Below, one piece after another: positions 51,004 to 59,066 of a stretch of DNA of 64,000 nt. The stretch is from VRUE01 sp033856275 (lineage in GTDB: Bacteria; Actinomycetota; Thermoleophilia; Solirubrobacterales; 70-9). Numbering within the stretch: the first letter of the stretch is position 1; each line of letters starts with the position of its first letter. Under the pieces are notes generated by a model. That model was not told the DNA's origin. It ran no database searches and worked only from the letters and a program-made list of their open reading frames with translations. Where the stretch lies: contig JAWVFJ010000027.1 in NCBI GenBank assembly GCA_033856275.1, positions 22,838 to 86,837 on the forward strand. Reading direction: 5' to 3'. A program made the translations under genes and the position numbers.

Positions 51004-51438
51004 ATGGCCACTCCAATCGTCACCTGTCCCAACTGTGGCAAAAAGAACCGGCTCCGCCCCGCTGAGGACGGTGTGCCGCGCTGCGGCGTCTGCCATCACC
51101 TGCTCCCCTGGCTCGTCGACGCGACCGCCGACGATTTCGAGCGGGAGCTGAAGGCCCCGGTGCCGGTCCTGGTCGACTTCTGGGCCCCCTGGTGTGGGCC
51201 CTGCAAGTGGATTTCGCCGGCGGTCGCCGAGCAGGCCCAGGCCCGCGCCGGAAAGGTGAAGGTGGTGAAGCTCGACATCGATACCGCCCCGGAAATCGCC
51301 AGCCGCTTCGGCGTGCAGGGAATACCGACCCTGATGTTGGTCCGAGACGGCGATGAAGTCGATCGGCTCGTCGGCGCCGCCCCCAAGCCCCAGCTCGAAT
51401 CCTGGCTCGAGAACCACCTCGCCGCCGGGGCGACCTAG
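51004..51438 (+). CDS. thioredoxin 2-like protein with N-terminal zinc ribbon
   Basis: A 144-residue thioredoxin of the TrxC type: zinc-binding CPNC (Cys8, Cys11) and CGVC (Cys27, Cys30), then the thioredoxin domain with VLVDFWAPWCGPCKWISP (Cys64, Cys67) and the cis-Pro loop GIPTLMLVRDG. TrxC-type proteins act in oxidative and heat stress. It lies 44 bp after hsp20 on the same strand, consistent with a stress operon. Confidence 0.94.
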   Translation: MATPIVTCPNCGKKNRLRPAEDGVPRCGVCHHLLPWLVDATADDFERELKAPVPVLVDFWAPWCGPCKWISPAVAEQAQARAGKVKVVKLDIDTAPEIASRFGVQGIPTLMLVRDGDEVDRLVGAAPKPQLESWLENHLAAGAT

Positions 51439-51520
51439 CGGCTCGCGCGGGCGGCATCTCATAGAGCCCGTCCTCGCCGGGATCGGCCATCGCTTTCAGC
51501 TCTACTGCTGCCTGTCCTGC

Positions 51521-51718
51521 TTACACCCGCCCTGGCGGCTGCTCTGGCAGGGTCGGGGCGCGCAGAAGGAGGAAAAGCCCCAGCACCAAGCCGATGGCCC
51601 CGACGATCATCAGGACCAAGCCGGCGACGTGGACGTTGATCCCCGCTACATGGGCCGTCACGGCCCACTTGAGGATTGCGCCAACCGCAATCAGAAACAG
51701 GCTCGTGCCGATCGTCAT
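51521..51718 (-). CDS. small two-helix membrane protein (DUF6458-like)
   Basis: A 65-residue protein from ATG 51718, two nt after the YceI stop: TIGTSLFLIAVGAILKWAVTA, then VHVAGLVLMIVGAIGLVLGLFLLL. Two membrane helices joined by HVAGINVH, a pattern I recall from small actinobacterial DUF6458 proteins of unknown function. Third gene of the YflT-like/YceI operon. Confidence 0.72.
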   Translation of the reverse strand: MTIGTSLFLIAVGAILKWAVTAHVAGINVHVAGLVLMIVGAIGLVLGLFLLLRAPTLPEQPPGRV

Positions 51719-51720
51719 GG

Positions 51721-52287
51721 CTAGGCCCGCACAGCCGAGATGTCGAGTCGGAGCGCGACCTGCTCGCCGACGAGCAGGCCTCCGGTCGCCAGTGCCTGCT
51801 GCCAGGTGAGGCCGAACTCCGTCCGGTCGATTGAGCCTCGCACCGCGACCCCGACACGGTCTTTGCCCCACGGGTCCACGGCAGCGCCTTCGACGCTCGC
51901 CTCAACCTCGATCTCGCGGGTGACGTCCTTGATCGTCAGGTCGCCGGTGACGCGATAGGTACCGAGGACAACGTGCTCGATCGCCGTCGACTCGAAGCGG
52001 ATCTCCGGGTAGCGCTCGGCGTCGAAGAAGTCCGGGGAGAGCAGGTGCGCGTCACGGTCGGCATTGTTCGTGTCGATCGAAGCGACCAACGCGCTGCCCC
52101 GCGCGTGCGAGTCGTGGTAATCCTCGGCCGCCTCGAGCGTCCCCTCGAACTGCCTGAAGTGCCCGCGCACGGTCGAGATCATCATGTGCTTGACCTCGAA
52201 GCCGACGCTCGAGTGGACGGGATCGACCACCCACGTGCCGGTCGGCACGCGGACGATCCCCTGTTCGGTCTGCAACTGGGTCGTCAT
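51721..52287 (-). CDS. YceI family protein
   Basis: A 188-residue lipocalin-like protein, without a signal peptide. It shows the full family pattern: GTWVVDPVHSSVGFEVKHMM, SARGSALVASIDT-like strand, DAHLLSPDFFDAERYPEIRFES, YRVTGDLTIKDVTREIEVE and DRTEFGLTW. YceI proteins bind polyisoprenoids. ATG 52287 overlaps the upstream gene by 4 bp. Being in an operon with a YflT-like stress protein suggests membrane-stress function. Confidence 0.92.
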   Translation of the reverse strand: MTTQLQTEQGIVRVPTGTWVVDPVHSSVGFEVKHMMISTVRGHFRQFEGTLEAAEDYHDSHARGSALVASIDTNNADRDAHLLSPDFFDAERYPEIRFESTAIEHVVLGTYRVTGDLTIKDVTREIEVEASVEGAAVDPWGKDRVGVAVRGSIDRTEFGLTWQQALATGGLLVGEQVALRLDISAVRA

Positions 52288-52832
52288 CGCGCCTCCTCGC
52301 TTGCTTGGGAATGCTGCCGCACGGGCCGCACCGGCAGCGCCTCTTTGAAGCCGGCCAGGAGTCGCGCCGCCTCCTCGGCGACCTCGTCGTCGACGAGGAC
52401 GTCATAGCGATCCGCCCGCATTCCGGCAACCGAGGCGAAGTCGCGCCGGCCCCGCATCAGCGCGTGCAGTCCGAGTCCGATCAGGGCCCCGACGAGCGCC
52501 CCGAACCAGAGTCCCTGGAAGGCGAGCCAGGCGGCTGCGAGCAGCGGCTCGAACCAATCGAAGATCCCGAACAGCCAGCCGACCAAGGCACCGACGAAGG
52601 CGCCCGAGATCGCGCCCCGCAGCGCCGCCTCGGGGTAGCCCATGCGCCCCCTAACCTGCTCGACGTAGTGCAGGTCGCGCCCGACGATCGAGACCCGCTC
52701 GACCGGAAAGCGTTCGTCGGCCAGGTGGTCGACGGCCCGCTCGGCCTCCGCATAGGTGGGGTAGGAGGCGATCGTGCGCCAGGCCTGACCGGCGGCTCCA
52801 TTTCGGGTGTGATCCCGCATATGGGTAGGCAT
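52284..52832 (-). CDS. general stress protein 17M/YflT-like membrane protein
   Basis: A 182-residue protein with an N-terminal YflT-type domain (IASYPTYAEAERAVDHLADERFPVERVSIVGRDLHYVEQV in outline, residues about 20-60) followed by two glycine-zipper hydrophobic segments (GAISGAFVGALVGWLFGI and GALVGALIGLGLHALM) and a charged tail. Related proteins are induced by general stress. A CTTGAA-N16-CTACCA promoter lies upstream, the same as at dnaK. Confidence 0.82.
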   Translation of the reverse strand: MPTHMRDHTRNGAAGQAWRTIASYPTYAEAERAVDHLADERFPVERVSIVGRDLHYVEQVRGRMGYPEAALRGAISGAFVGALVGWLFGIFDWFEPLLAAAWLAFQGLWFGALVGALIGLGLHALMRGRRDFASVAGMRADRYDVLVDDEVAEEAARLLAGFKEALPVRPVRQHSQASEEAR

Positions 52833-52861
52833 CTCGCTCCTTTCTCGGCTCTCAGGTCTAG

Positions 52862-52889
52862 TGGTAGGGCGAGGGGACCCCGATTCAAG
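52862..52889 (-). promoter_or_regulatory. RpoH-like promoter of the YflT-like/YceI operon
   Basis: Minus-strand CTTGAA (52884-52889), 16-nt spacer, CTACCA (52862-52867). It aligns with the dnaK promoter in both elements and in flanking C-rich bases (CCCTTGAA and CCCTACCA), and has the same GGGGTCC tract inside the spacer. Distance to the start codon is about 30 nt. Confidence 0.65.
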
Positions 52890-52946
52890 GGCGAGCGCAA
52901 ACCGTCTCCCCCGGCCGGGTTGCCGGGGGAGACTTTGGACAGAGGT

Positions 52947-53258
52947 CTAGTCCTCCTGAACCTCCTGGCCCGTATCGGCGGCTCCGTCCTGATGCCCGTC
53001 GGGAGCGTCGCCTTCGGCGGCTGAGTCGGGCTGCTCGCCCTTCTGCTCAGAACCGGAGTCCTGTGCGCCCGCTTCGCCGCCCTGATCGCCGGCCTGGACG
53101 TTGTCAGTGTCGCCCGGCGAGGTCACCTCGGCCGCGCTCTGCTGCGTGGGCACCTTCGTGACGACGGAGGCATTCTGAGCCTGGGCGAAAGCCGCACCGC
53201 CCACGGCCAGCGCCCCCAGCGCTGCGATGGTCACCACCAATTTCCTGAACTTGCTCAT
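52947..53258 (-). CDS. small exported acidic protein
   Basis: A 103-residue protein with a clear signal peptide (KLVVTIAALGALAVGGAAFAQAQ, described by position 5-27) followed by a low-complexity acidic stretch rich in Gly, Asp, Glu and Gln (residues 45-103). It is likely disordered after cleavage. Strong purine-rich AAAAGGAAAG precedes ATG 53258. No family recognised. A 120-bp gap separates it from the phosphoesterase stop. Confidence 0.72.
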   Translation of the reverse strand: MSKFRKLVVTIAALGALAVGGAAFAQAQNASVVTKVPTQQSAAEVTSPGDTDNVQAGDQGGEAGAQDSGSEQKGEQPDSAAEGDAPDGHQDGAADTGQEVQED

Positions 53259-53378
53259 GACTTTCCTTTTCGTTGGGTTGAGTCATAGATGGTTGGCGGC
53301 CCAGATTGGATGGGCATGAAATAAGGCGGCTCGGGTCCTAAAACCTTCATAAAGGATCTGGCCGTGGCCTAGCCGGGA

Positions 53379-54323
53379 TCACTCTGTGCTGAATGCCGCG
53401 CCGAGCGCCGGTGCACCGCGGGCATGCCCCAAGCGCGCCACGCCGAAGCGGTCCTCGACCGTGGCAAGCAGCGAGTACAGCGAATATTGGCCGCGCAGGC
53501 GGAAGCCCCTTCGCACTTCTGGGCCGAGCAGGACCGTTGCGATGTGGCCGCCCGCTGCGCCACCGCAGCAACCGGCGCTGGTCGTTCCCTCGTCGAAGGT
53601 GATCGCGAGCAATCCGTTTGGTCCAAGCTGGCGACGCAGCCGCGGTACGACTTCCCGAAGGTATTGATCGGCTGAGCCGAATGCGCAGTCGTGGGCAGCC
53701 TGGCAGAGGTCGGGGGTGATCCAGGCAAATGCCGGCAGCCGGCCGCGAGCGAGATCAGCCTGAAGCCGAGCTTCGGGAACGACCCGAGCGCAGAGCGAGG
53801 GATTGGCGGTCACCGACGGGAAGTACATGAACGGGTTGTGCTTTTTCGCGTACTTGCCTGCTTCGGCGCCCGTAAAGCAGGCGCTTGGCATCGCGCCTAT
53901 ATAGGCGCGCCAGCTCACGCTGGCGGCCGAGAGCTGCGTGGCGAGGTTCGCGCCCGAGGCGAGGCAGCCGGAGCAGTTTTCTTCGATCCCGAACGTGGAG
54001 CCGGCGAAGAGGGCGAGATAGTTGGGAAGGGAGGGGTGGGTGATCGCGTAGAAGTTGGTTGCCAGCGCTCCCTGCGAGGCGAGCTCATTGAGATAGGGCG
54101 CGTCTGAGGCACCGATCACTTCGTCGAACTCGTGGTTCTCCAGCACGATCAAGGCGGTGTGCGAGCCGGCCGGCACTTGGGCGAGCTTTGAAAGGGGTGG
54201 ACCTGCCGAGGCCGGCGCCGTCGGCGATATCGCCGCGCTCCCGCAGCCGCCAAGCACCGCCGCGGCTGCGAGGAGTGCGACCAGCCCCGAGACGACCCTC
54301 ACGCGCAGCAACTCACTCCTCAC
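53379..54323 (-). CDS. phosphoesterase-family lipoprotein (PLC/acid phosphatase-like)
   Basis: About 314 residues from GTG 54323 (or 293 from GTG 54302), with a lipoprotein signal ending VLGGC. The catalytic domain is of the PF04185 phosphoesterase type: ALIVLENHEFDEVIG (metal-binding Glu-Asn-His), ITHPSLPNYLALFAG, AWITPDLCQAAHDC and ITFDEGTTSAGCCGG with GGHIATVLLGP. Related enzymes hydrolyse phospholipids or phosphomonoesters. The start overlaps the FtsX-like permease by 11 bp. Last gene of the lipoprotein/ABC operon. Confidence 0.88.
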   Translation of the reverse strand: MRSELLRVRVVSGLVALLAAAAVLGGCGSAAISPTAPASAGPPLSKLAQVPAGSHTALIVLENHEFDEVIGASDAPYLNELASQGALATNFYAITHPSLPNYLALFAGSTFGIEENCSGCLASGANLATQLSAASVSWRAYIGAMPSACFTGAEAGKYAKKHNPFMYFPSVTANPSLCARVVPEARLQADLARGRLPAFAWITPDLCQAAHDCAFGSADQYLREVVPRLRRQLGPNGLLAITFDEGTTSAGCCGGAAGGHIATVLLGPEVRRGFRLRGQYSLYSLLATVEDRFGVARLGHARGAPALGAAFSTE

Positions 54324-57018
54324 GCAGGATCGACCCCAGCGGCAGCCGGCGCAGCGAACGGGCCGCCACGAGAGCGGCAAGCAAGGCGCCTACGACCGCC
54401 GCCGCGACCAGCAGGCCGAGGAACCCCCAGGGGATGGCGAGGTGATCGGGCGGCGGATCGAAGACGTGCTGGAGCATCGCGATCAGCATCTCCGCCAGCA
54501 GCAGGCCGAGCCCGGCGGCAAGCACCAGCGCGGCGCCGAGCACGGCGACCGCCTCGCTGCGAACGAAAGCGCCGATGTCACGCAGCGAGGCTCCGAGCGC
54601 CGCCATCGTCGCGAACTCGTGCCGGCGCTCGCTGACGACGAGGCTGACGAAGAGCCACATTGCCGCTGCCGCGAGGACGATCGCGAAGGCCTGCTCGAGC
54701 CGGCTGATCCCGGTCATGTCGACGGTCGTGATCGAGCTGACCGTCTGTACCGCCTGCTGGCGGATGTCCTTGACGCTGACGCCGAAGCCCTTGGTCGCTT
54801 CCGCGACGCGGTTGGCGACGGCAGCCGGATCTTCGGAGGTGCTTGCGAAGACGACGTTGGGGCCCCCCGCCCTATCGGCCTTCTGCAGGTAGGAGAGGTT
54901 GGCGACCATGAACGAGTCGCGCGGGGCCGAGGGGAACTCCTGAACGGTGCCGACGACGTGGAAGGGGACGGTCCTGAACCTGCCGCTAGCGTGGTCGAGG
55001 ACCCTGAGCCGGAGCAGATCGCCGACCTTCAGCGAGTAGTCGGTGATCGTCTCTTTGGAAACGATGATGCCGTCGGGGGTGCTCTTCAGCCGGCTCAGCA
55101 TCGTCTGAGCGCCGCCGCCGATGAAGTAGGAGTCGCGCAGGGTCGTCGCGGCGCCGATCGTCGCTGGGTCGATGCCGAAGGTGTCCTGAAGGTCGGGGCC
55201 GACGTAGGCGTATGAGTGATCGACCGGCGAGGTCGCCGTCACCCCCGGCACCGCTTCGATCCGTTTGACGAGACCGTTTTTGGCGGTGACCCCCGGCGGC
55301 GCGGTCGCGGTGACGTCGGCGCCAAGGGTGAGCTGGGCGTCGACCCCGGCCTGCTGGTCGTAGGTGGCGGCGAAGACCCCGAGGCTGACGCCGAAGGCGA
55401 GCAGCAGGCCGACGAAGACCAAGCCGCGATTGATCGCCGGACCGCGCCGGGAAGCGCTGGCGAGCAGGAAGGTCCGGCGGCGGGGGTGCTGCTCGCCGCC
55501 GCGCAGGCGCCCGGCGACCGAGCTGAAGAGCCCGCCGCGCAAGCGCACCAGCAGCAGCGTCGCGCCGATCCAGAGCAAGGTCGGGGCGAAGAACATGTAG
55601 ATCGAGAGCGAGAGCGTCGGGTTGGAGTCGGGGTTGACCACCGCCGAGAACCCCGTGCTCGCGGTGAGCCAGTAGATCAAGCCACTGATCGCGAGGGCGA
55701 CGAAGTCCAGGTAGAGCCGCCGCCACAGCGATGCCTTGCGGCTCTGCACGTTCCGCCTGCCGGCGGCGACGGTCTCCGAGAGAGACCGTAGTCCGGTCCC
55801 CAGGCGAGCGGCAAACCCGCCGGCGATCGCGAGGACGATTGAGACCACGATCACCGTTATCGCTCTGCTCGCGTTCAGCCCCACCGAGCCTTCGATCAGC
55901 AGCGCCACCGCAGCGAACGAGAGCCCGGCCCCGAGCAGCCCGGCGAGGAGGCCGATCAGGCTCGATTCGGCCGCGGCCATCCCCAGCAGCTGACGGCGGC
56001 TGGCGCCGCGCGCGCGGAGCAGGGCGAGTTCGCGGCGATCGCGCTCGACCGTTCCCAACGCCGCCAGGTAGGCGAGTCCGAGCGCCAGCAGCGCGCCCGG
56101 AACGGCGAGCATGATGAAGAGCGCCTCGGCGTAGAGCGCATCGCCGGACGCCGTTTCCAGCCCTTCGGAGAGGTTGTCGACGAACTGGATCTTGCCGGGG
56201 AAGCTGCGTTCGAGCGAGCTGCGGATCTGCCCGGCACGCTTGAAGGCTTCGCTCGGGGTTCCTCCGAGGCTGGCGCGGTCGATCTGTGCCTGCACCTGCC
56301 ACTGGACGCCCGACAACGTGCCGGGAACCGCAGCCGAGCCGGCGTTGGCCGAACCGAGCGACGGCAGCTGCCCACCGATCGTGTGGGCGAAGGTTTCGAT
56401 CGGCATGATCGCGATGTTGGCCGGCGGCTGCGCCGGCGCCGGGCCGACCACCGGGTTGAGCGGCTGGAAGAGCACGTCGGGCGCGGTGATGAGGGCGACG
56501 CCGCCGACCTTGAACGCTCGCGGCGGCGAATGAGCGCCGGGACGGAGCCTGACTGTGTCGCCGACCCGCGCTCGCAGCGTCGCCGCGAGTTGCTGGTCGA
56601 GGACGATCTCGCCCGGTCGCAAGCCGCCGCGCAGGATGCGGAAGGTGTCGATGCGGTGCAGGTAGTGGGGGGGGACGGCGAGGATCGCGCCGGCGCCCGC
56701 GGTGGTAACTCCGGCGCCACCGCGATGGACGACGCCGGCAAAGGGCGCCGTCGCCACGGCAGAAGCCTGGGCGACATCGGGCTGTTTGGCGATTTCCCCG
56801 GCCAATTGGCGAGCCTGGCCGTAGTCGTTGACCGGGCCCTGCAGGTCCAATGGCACGCTGTGAGTTGCCGAGATGGTCATCGTCCGCAGGGAGTGGCCGA
56901 TGAAGAGGATCATCGCCCCGAGCAGCGCCACCGCGAGGGCGAGGACCAGAGCCTGGGTGGCGCTCTGCCCCGGCCGGCGGCGCAACCGCGCAAGGCCGAG
57001 TTGGAGGGCAGCGGTCAT
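54313..57018 (-). CDS. FtsX/MacB-like ABC transporter permease
   Basis: A 901-residue permease with two FtsX modules and about eight to ten transmembrane segments: the N-terminal anchor LVLALAVALLGAMILFIGHSL, a large extracytoplasmic domain (residues 40-290), a central three- or four-helix block, a second extracytoplasmic domain, and the final FtsX domain ending GSILREE. Such proteins transmit ATPase movement across the membrane, often for lipoprotein or peptide export. It lies with two separate ATPase genes upstream, each overlapping by 4 bp. Confidence 0.92.
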   Translation of the reverse strand: MTAALQLGLARLRRRPGQSATQALVLALAVALLGAMILFIGHSLRTMTISATHSVPLDLQGPVNDYGQARQLAGEIAKQPDVAQASAVATAPFAGVVHRGGAGVTTAGAGAILAVPPHYLHRIDTFRILRGGLRPGEIVLDQQLAATLRARVGDTVRLRPGAHSPPRAFKVGGVALITAPDVLFQPLNPVVGPAPAQPPANIAIMPIETFAHTIGGQLPSLGSANAGSAAVPGTLSGVQWQVQAQIDRASLGGTPSEAFKRAGQIRSSLERSFPGKIQFVDNLSEGLETASGDALYAEALFIMLAVPGALLALGLAYLAALGTVERDRRELALLRARGASRRQLLGMAAAESSLIGLLAGLLGAGLSFAAVALLIEGSVGLNASRAITVIVVSIVLAIAGGFAARLGTGLRSLSETVAAGRRNVQSRKASLWRRLYLDFVALAISGLIYWLTASTGFSAVVNPDSNPTLSLSIYMFFAPTLLWIGATLLLVRLRGGLFSSVAGRLRGGEQHPRRRTFLLASASRRGPAINRGLVFVGLLLAFGVSLGVFAATYDQQAGVDAQLTLGADVTATAPPGVTAKNGLVKRIEAVPGVTATSPVDHSYAYVGPDLQDTFGIDPATIGAATTLRDSYFIGGGAQTMLSRLKSTPDGIIVSKETITDYSLKVGDLLRLRVLDHASGRFRTVPFHVVGTVQEFPSAPRDSFMVANLSYLQKADRAGGPNVVFASTSEDPAAVANRVAEATKGFGVSVKDIRQQAVQTVSSITTVDMTGISRLEQAFAIVLAAAAMWLFVSLVVSERRHEFATMAALGASLRDIGAFVRSEAVAVLGAALVLAAGLGLLLAEMLIAMLQHVFDPPPDHLAIPWGFLGLLVAAAVVGALLAALVAARSLRRLPLGSILREE

Positions 57019-57725
57019 GTCCCCTCCGCGGCAACGATGCGGCCGTCTGCGAGGCGCACCTGGCGATCGCAGCGCGCCGCGACGCCGCGGTCGTGGGTGG
57101 CGACGACGAGGGCGAAGCCGAAGCGCTCGCGCAGCGCCTCGAGCAGATCGAGCACGCGCGTCGCCGTGTCCGAGTCGAGGTGGCCGGTGGGCTCGTCGCA
57201 GAGAAGCAACCGCGGGGTTTGGGCAAGCGCCCTGGCGAGGGCCACCCGCTGGGCCTCGCCGCCGGACAGCTCCGCTGGCAGGGCCGCGGCCTTGGCCTCC
57301 AGGCCAACCAGCCGCAGCAGGTCGCCGGGCTCGTGGCGGGGTGGCAGGTCGGCTTGCTCCGCAACCCAGGCGGCGAAGGCGACGTTCTCATAGGCACTGA
57401 AGTGGGGCAGCAGGTTGGACCCCTGCAGGACGTAGGCGATCCCCCCTGCCCGAGTTCTGCCGCGGGCGGCGGCGTCGAGCGAGGAGAGCGGCTGGCCCTC
57501 CCAGAGCACCTCACCCGCGCTTGGCACCAGCAACCCGCCGAGGAGGTGCAGGAGCGTCGTCTTGCCGGAGCCGGAGGGGCCCTGCAGCGCAACGGAGTCC
57601 TCCGCGGCGATGCTGAGATCGACTTCCGCCAGGGCAGTCACCTCTCCCTCTCCGCCACGCGAGTAGGTGACCGAGACGCCACGACAGGCGGAGAGCTCCG
57701 CCACCGATGCGCTCGCCACACTCAT
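57015..57725 (-). CDS. ABC transporter ATP-binding protein (MacB/LolD-like), copy 1
   Basis: A 236-residue ATPase: Walker A GPSGSGKTTL, Q-loop, signature LSGGEAQRVALARAL, Walker B LLLCDEPTGHLD and H-loop THDRG. ATG 57725 overlaps the second ATPase by 4 bp. It is of the LolD/MacB group and pairs with the FtsX-like permease. Confidence 0.94.
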   Translation of the reverse strand: MSVASASVAELSACRGVSVTYSRGGEGEVTALAEVDLSIAAEDSVALQGPSGSGKTTLLHLLGGLLVPSAGEVLWEGQPLSSLDAAARGRTRAGGIAYVLQGSNLLPHFSAYENVAFAAWVAEQADLPPRHEPGDLLRLVGLEAKAAALPAELSGGEAQRVALARALAQTPRLLLCDEPTGHLDSDTATRVLDLLEALRERFGFALVVATHDRGVAARCDRQVRLADGRIVAAEGT

Positions 57726-58444
57726 CGCACCACCGCACCGTCGCGGAGTTCCACGACCTGATCGGCGGCCCCGGCGACGACCCTGGAGTGGGTGACGACG
57801 ACGACGGCGCAGTCGTGTTCGGCCGGCAACCTGCGCAGGGCGCTGAGGACGACCTGCTGATTGGCGGTGTCGAGCTCGCCGGTCGGCTCATCGGCGAGAA
57901 TCAGCGGTGCCCGGCGCGCCACGGCGGCGGCGATCGCCACCCGCTGCTGCTCTCCCCCCGAGAGCGCCATCGCCCTGTGGTCCCCGCGTTTGCCGAGGCC
58001 GAACTCCTCGAGCGCCGCGGCAGCGCGCTCTGCGGGCGCTTCGATTCCGCCGAGGCGCAGCGCGGCAATGACGTTCTCCTCGGCAGTCAGGGTGGACCAG
58101 AGATTGTTGCTCTGGAAGACGATGCCTACCCCCCTCGCCCGGTAGTCGGCCAGCTCGTCCTCGCTCTGGGCGATCAACGAGCTGCCGAAGCTGCGCACGT
58201 CCCCCGCCGAGGCTCGATCGAGGCCGGCGGCGAGCGAAAGCAGCGTGCTCTTGCCGCAGCCCGAGGGACCGAGGATCGCGACCATCTGTCCCCTGGAGAC
58301 CTCGAAGTCGATCCCCCTCAAGGCGACGGTCTCGACCGCGCCGGTGCGGTAGATCTTGAAGACGTCGTGCATCTCCAGCACCGGCCACTCGACCGGCTCC
58401 TGCTCGAGCTCGGGCTCGCGGTAGAGGCTGTCTAGCCCTGCCAT
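57722..58444 (-). CDS. ABC transporter ATP-binding protein (MacB/LolD-like), copy 2
   Basis: A 240-residue ATPase with Walker A GPSGCGKSTL, signature LSGGEQQRVAIAAAV, Walker B ILADEPTGELD and H-loop VTHSRV. The start overlaps the upstream lipoprotein gene by 13 bp. The two ATPases may form a heterodimer on the single fused permease, since that permease appears to contain two modules. Confidence 0.94.
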   Translation of the reverse strand: MAGLDSLYREPELEQEPVEWPVLEMHDVFKIYRTGAVETVALRGIDFEVSRGQMVAILGPSGCGKSTLLSLAAGLDRASAGDVRSFGSSLIAQSEDELADYRARGVGIVFQSNNLWSTLTAEENVIAALRLGGIEAPAERAAAALEEFGLGKRGDHRAMALSGGEQQRVAIAAAVARRAPLILADEPTGELDTANQQVVLSALRRLPAEHDCAVVVVTHSRVVAGAADQVVELRDGAVVR

Positions 58445-58989
58445 TTGAAGCTCTTGCTGATCAATCGGTAGGCATCGACGTTGTCGACTCCTTCCGGGGT
58501 GGCGAGGTCGAGGACCGCGACCTTGCCACCGTGTGGGTATTCGTAGCGATCGACGAGGAGCCGCAGGCGCTTGCCGGTGACGGGGTCGGGGGCGGTCTTC
58601 TGGGAATAGGTGACCTTCGTCCCGGGCTTGCCGTGCGGAGCGCCCTTGCGGACAGTGATGTGGATCGTGTTCGCCTTTTCCTGGAATGTCACGTTCGAGC
58701 CCGACCCCTTGCGGGCCCAGCCCTCCGGGTAGCGGATCGAGTAGCCGGCCGTGGGATCGCGAAAGACGAGGAAGACCTGGTTGTCGGGGATGTCGCCGGT
58801 CGCGGCCGCCTGGGCCTCGCTAGGCGCTTCGCCACCGCTGGCTGGCTGGCTTTCGGTCGTCGTGCCTCCGGCGGGGGCCGAAGAGGTGCTGGCGCTCGAG
58901 TTGCTGGAACTGCTGCTTCCGCATCCGACAACGAGCAGGCCCGCCGCAACCACGATGCAGATCAGGGCGATCGACTGCTTGGCCTTCAC
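58432..58989 (-). CDS. predicted lipoprotein, first gene of ABC operon
   Basis: A 185-residue protein from GTG 58989, which has AAGGAGG 5 nt upstream; an ATG further upstream (59013) would place this site inside the gene. The signal ends LLVVGCGSS (lipobox VVGC), then a Ser/Thr/Gly-rich linker, then a PsbP-like/DUF-type domain (FRDPTAGYSIRYPEGWARKG, the P-x-G-W motif of PsbP-like folds). It heads the operon with the ABC transporter and has a TCTCAT direct repeat upstream. Confidence 0.8.
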   Translation of the reverse strand: MKAKQSIALICIVVAAGLLVVGCGSSSSSNSSASTSSAPAGGTTTESQPASGGEAPSEAQAAATGDIPDNQVFLVFRDPTAGYSIRYPEGWARKGSGSNVTFQEKANTIHITVRKGAPHGKPGTKVTYSQKTAPDPVTGKRLRLLVDRYEYPHGGKVAVLDLATPEGVDNVDAYRLISKSFKWQG

Positions 58990-59038
58990 GGTTCCTCCTT
59001 CGCCGAAGTTCACTTTCAGCTAGAGGTTGTACTCGCGC

Positions 59039-59058
59039 CAGATGAGACTTAAATGAGA
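59039..59058 (-). promoter_or_regulatory. response-regulator site A (direct repeat)
   Basis: On the minus strand TCTCAT is repeated with 11-bp spacing (TCTCATTTAAG then TCTCATCTGG), the usual arrangement for OmpR-family dimers. TACAAC lies about 10 nt further on as a possible -10. It sits between the kinase stop and the lipoprotein/ABC operon start. Confidence 0.6.
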
Positions 59059-59066
59059 GCGAGCTG

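Noticed and set aside
54986..57592. Minus-strand open frame of 868 codons, Arg/Pro-rich
   Set aside because: Frame-shifted shadow of the FtsX-like permease and ATPase genes.
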